DNA of 57,586 nt from an uncultured Lachnospiraceae bacterium (GTDB lineage: Bacteria > Bacillota > Clostridia > Lachnospirales > Lachnospiraceae): contig CAMWJC010000011.1 of the NCBI GenBank assembly GCA_947174495.1, positions 1 through 57,586 on the forward strand, read 5' to 3'. Below the pieces are notes generated by a model that made no database searches, was not told the DNA's origin, and saw only the letters and a list, made by a program, of their open reading frames with translations. Shown in pieces: positions 55,015 to 57,586 of the stretch. Both the position numbers and the translations under genes were made by a program. The stretch's first letter is position 1, and each line of letters opens with the position of its first letter.

Positions 55015-56577
55015 TTAACTGCCCCACTGCTGCCATGTCATATATATTATAGTGGTCAAAATAAGCGTAACATATACCAGAATCCGAATAACGCGAAAGG
55101 CTGCTGCCGCTTTTGTTTTTTCCGGAACAATCCTTCCGCTGTCAGCTAATCCCACTGCAATATATACAAGACAGATCACAATGTAGCGAAAATCGCTGCT
55201 GCATGTATAAGGATATTTTAAAGCAAAGGCAACAAAGCTTGCCAAAAAAGTCCAATAGCCGGTAAGAAAAAAAACTGCCTCGCATACGTTTTGGGCCCCG
55301 CCGCTCTTCCACTTTTGAAATTGAGTTATGCAAAACAGAACCGTCGAACAGACAGCCGCCAGAATTGCCAGCACATAGGCAGTCTGACATAGCATAAGGG
55401 ATATTCCGTTTATTTCCGCAGGATATACCTCTGTAAATAAAGAAGTTTGAAACATAATCACCCAGGTATTATGAATCACATCCCCGCTTAAGGGATGAAA
55501 GGGAAAATCAAAATGCCAGTCTGCAAAGGAAGGAATTCCCACCCTCGCCCAAATGCCGTAATTTCCTGTATACATTACCGAAGCCTCCGTTGCAGAGGAA
55601 ATTCCGGGCTTCACATGAAAACGTATCAGATTTCGAACAATCCAAGACAGGCCCACCGCTCCTGCAGTCAGCCCAAACAAAATATCATTTCTAATACATC
55701 GAAAGATAGCCGTTTTATCCTTGGAGCAAATCTTTTCTATGAAATCCATCAGCAAAACAAGACCGATTGGAAATGCAATGACTGCGGTATTGATTTTACA
55801 CAACATACCAAAACCTATGGCCAACGCCATCCACAATAAATTTTTGAGACTTCTATCCTGAATAAAACACAGTGTAGAAAAAATGCAGCATGCAAGCAGT
55901 AACGTTGAGAGCATGTCATTGTTAATACTGCCGGACATAATGGTAAGCGCCGGGTGCATCGACACAAGAAGCAGTCCTGCATAAACTGCCTTTCCTTTGG
56001 CGCCTGTCTTTTTCAAAATCCAATAAGTAAGGAGCATAAGCAGTCCCGAATAAAGCAGCGGAAGCACCTGTAAATTTTCGAAAGCCAAGTCCTCCGCCAT
56101 ACCTAACGATGTCAGTAAAATCAGCCATAATCCAGATATTGCATAATGCAGAGGCGGATGGTAATAAGAAAAAAGCTCATAAGGATTCATATCGGGCAGC
56201 TTACGGAATTTATAGATATATTCAATATAACCGATGTGTCCGGGATTAATCTGATCCGTGGCAATTCCGGTGTAAACGCCTTCGTCATGCTGCCTTTCGT
56301 AAAGACCGGACAAAAGCACATAACAACAGTGAAAAAGCATTCCGGAGAAGATAATTGCAAACACGACTTTTTCTTCCGTCAGCTTTTCTTTTCTGTAGAA
56401 ATACCAAATAGAAAGCCAAACGCCAAGGGCAATTAAGATGCTGCCGATAAGGATAACGTTTTCGGGAATCGCAGAGGATAAAAAGGTTCCTTGGAATAAG
56501 GTCGTAAAAAGGCAGAAGAAAATAATCATCAACATAAGCGCTTGATTGATAGGAATCTTTATCTTGTATAAATTCAT
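55015..56577 (-). CDS. Polytopic membrane glycosyltransferase-like protein (GT39/ArnT type)
   Basis: The product has 520 residues and about eleven membrane spans. After the first spans comes an outside loop with RQHDEGVYTGIATDQ, whose acidic pair matches the catalytic Asp/Glu of GT-C enzymes, and YHPPLHYAISGLW, the usual PPLHY motif of the PMT/ArnT group. MSGSINNDMLSTLLL and MLCKINTAVIAFPIG are also typical. These proteins transfer a sugar from a lipid-phosphate carrier to an acceptor outside the membrane. The ATG at 56577 begins a basic anchor; a longer start at 56685 is unlikely. It is divergent from another large membrane protein gene. Confidence 0.8.
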   Translation of the reverse strand: MNLYKIKIPINQALMLMIIFFCLFTTLFQGTFLSSAIPENVILIGSILIALGVWLSIWYFYRKEKLTEEKVVFAIIFSGMLFHCCYVLLSGLYERQHDEGVYTGIATDQINPGHIGYIEYIYKFRKLPDMNPYELFSYYHPPLHYAISGLWLILLTSLGMAEDLAFENLQVLPLLYSGLLMLLTYWILKKTGAKGKAVYAGLLLVSMHPALTIMSGSINNDMLSTLLLACCIFSTLCFIQDRSLKNLLWMALAIGFGMLCKINTAVIAFPIGLVLLMDFIEKICSKDKTAIFRCIRNDILFGLTAGAVGLSWIVRNLIRFHVKPGISSATEASVMYTGNYGIWARVGIPSFADWHFDFPFHPLSGDVIHNTWVIMFQTSLFTEVYPAEINGISLMLCQTAYVLAILAAVCSTVLFCITQFQKWKSGGAQNVCEAVFFLTGYWTFLASFVAFALKYPYTCSSDFRYIVICLVYIAVGLADSGRIVPEKTKAAAAFRVIRILVYVTLILTTIIYMTWQQWGS

Positions 56578-56706
56578 GGTATATAATGAAAACCTTTCCT
56601 TGAAATGAAATATCAGATAATTATTTACAAAGGTATTGTAGCATAATTTCTTTTTTTTTTGTATAATTTGAATGAATAATGACAAACGAGGTGGAGTAAC
56701 TTAAAA

Positions 56707-57586
56707 ATGGACAAAAGAAAATTGTTCTCTTTTCTACGGCTTGTCGCCGTAGCACTTATCATAGAGCTGATTATATGTAATTTTTCATCTTGGAAAAGCC
56801 TGTTTTACCAAAATCGAATTCTCTTCGAGGATATAACCGTTGAAGGAGGCGCTCCGGCGCAGGAGGGCTTAGACGGATATATCGGGCAATACACTGTCCC
56901 AGACGGCACCCTGACTTTGCACATCGCGAAGACGGATACTAAGATACATAATCTTTTTTTTGCATTGGACTTCTCTGAACCGGAACCCGTTTCTTATACG
57001 GTAACGCTGACCGATGAAGGAAATTATTATCCTTATACCCTGCCGGAAAAGATACTGATGCCGGGAATCAAAAGGAGTTTTTATACAAATCTCTACCCCG
57101 CCGGCAAAACCGGAACGATAGACGTGCAATTCTCTGTTCCAGCCGGAAGCTTTGTCACAATAAACGGAGTCTGCGTCAACGCCCGTATTCCTTTTTTATT
57201 CAGTCCCGGAAGATTCCTTCTGCTCTTAGGATTTTTCCTTTTATTTGATTATGCAAGACATGTGGAAAGATGGCAGAGTATCGCGTGTGAAAAAGCAAAA
57301 AAACAGTACCTGATTACCACTGTTACCATTTTGCTGTTGATCGGAATGGCATGGACTCTTGCGCATGTCAATCCCATATGCGTTACCTCACCATGGCCTC
57401 ACCACAAGCAATATCAGGAACTGGTAGAAGTCATGGCGCAGGGGCATCTTTATCTGGACACAGAGCCCTCGGAAGGTCTGGTTAGCGCCGAAAATCCTTA
57501 TGATACGATCTATCTTCAGGCAAACGGTATTGACTACCTTGCGGACTACGCTTATTATGACGGGAAATATTATGTTTATTTCGGCG
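56707..57586 (+). CDS. Large membrane protein, partial at the window end
   Basis: The frame opens at the ATG 56707, with GGTGGAG upstream, and stays open for 293 codons to the window edge. Residues about 7-26 are a membrane span. A beta-rich outside domain follows (LTLHIAKTDTKIHN, IDVQFSVPAGSFVTINGV), then two more spans near 165 and 205. Near the edge it reads ADYAYYDGKYYVYFG, a motif I associate with polytopic GT-C-like or YfhO-like membrane proteins. A TATAAT box at 56662-56667 lies just after a run of ten T. The pair with the divergent GT39-like gene suggests a role in cell-surface glycosylation. Confidence 0.75.
   Translation, partial: MDKRKLFSFLRLVAVALIIELIICNFSSWKSLFYQNRILFEDITVEGGAPAQEGLDGYIGQYTVPDGTLTLHIAKTDTKIHNLFFALDFSEPEPVSYTVTLTDEGNYYPYTLPEKILMPGIKRSFYTNLYPAGKTGTIDVQFSVPAGSFVTINGVCVNARIPFLFSPGRFLLLLGFFLLFDYARHVERWQSIACEKAKKQYLITTVTILLLIGMAWTLAHVNPICVTSPWPHHKQYQELVEVMAQGHLYLDTEPSEGLVSAENPYDTIYLQANGIDYLADYAYYDGKYYVYFG

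Overview
The window looks like a chromosomal stretch from a moderately AT-rich, gut-type Clostridia bacterium, most likely a Lachnospiraceae relative. The basis is strong Shine-Dalgarno sites (AGGAGG type), a sugar ABC transporter without its own ATPase, GH127/GH51/GH31/GH2 enzymes, an anaerobic sulfatase with its radical-SAM maturase, and many small regulator-enzyme pairs. No rRNA, tRNA, ribosomal or phage gene is present, so genus cannot be fixed. Almost everything from 1 to 43.5 kb lies on the minus strand.

Layout in forward coordinates (minus-strand transcription runs right to left). 0-4.6 kb: small accessory genes (three GNATs, one fused to DUF3795, a WYL regulator, DinB, DUF218). 4.7-10.2 kb: a two-gene glycan unit, GH2 and SGNH sugar acetylesterase. 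10.4-11.1 kb: a hypothetical protein and a 46-residue membrane peptide. 11.1-29.5 kb: six tandem paralogues of membrane-anchored beta-helix/leucine-rich-repeat/FG-GAP-like proteins, in three transcription units (F; E-D; C-B-A). 29.6-38.0 kb: an arabinofuranoside-utilisation operon (GH127, binding protein, two permeases, LacI regulator, GH51). 38.2-42.3 kb: HIT-like protein, DUF1349 protein, sulfatase maturase and sulfatase. 42.4-44.6 kb: split chromate-type transporter and divergent LysR. 44.7-47.1 kb: GH31. 47.1-50.7 kb: hybrid histidine kinase with an orphan receiver, beside an aldo/keto-reductase gene fossil. 50.8-54.1 kb: LysR, alpha/beta hydrolase and a lipoprotein aldo/keto reductase. 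54.5-57.6 kb: small membrane protein and two large membrane proteins, the last cut by the window edge.

The most unusual part is the 18-kb paralogue cluster. Each of its three units starts with the same control module: four copies of TTGCATCAT at an exact 11-bp period, 8 bp from a TATAAT -10 box. The first coding stretch then carries a conserved hairpin followed by six U residues, which looks like an intrinsic terminator. The spacing fits a winged-helix activator of the OmpR/PhoB or SARP type, and the hairpin suggests a second, attenuation-type control layer inside the reading frame. This appears to be a duplicated, co-regulated surface-protein system; I do not recognise it as a described one.

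The arabinofuranoside operon is a clear classical unit. Its GH127 promoter is flanked by two matching TTAAACGTTTTA operators 144 bp apart, suited to looping by the operon's own LacI-family protein.
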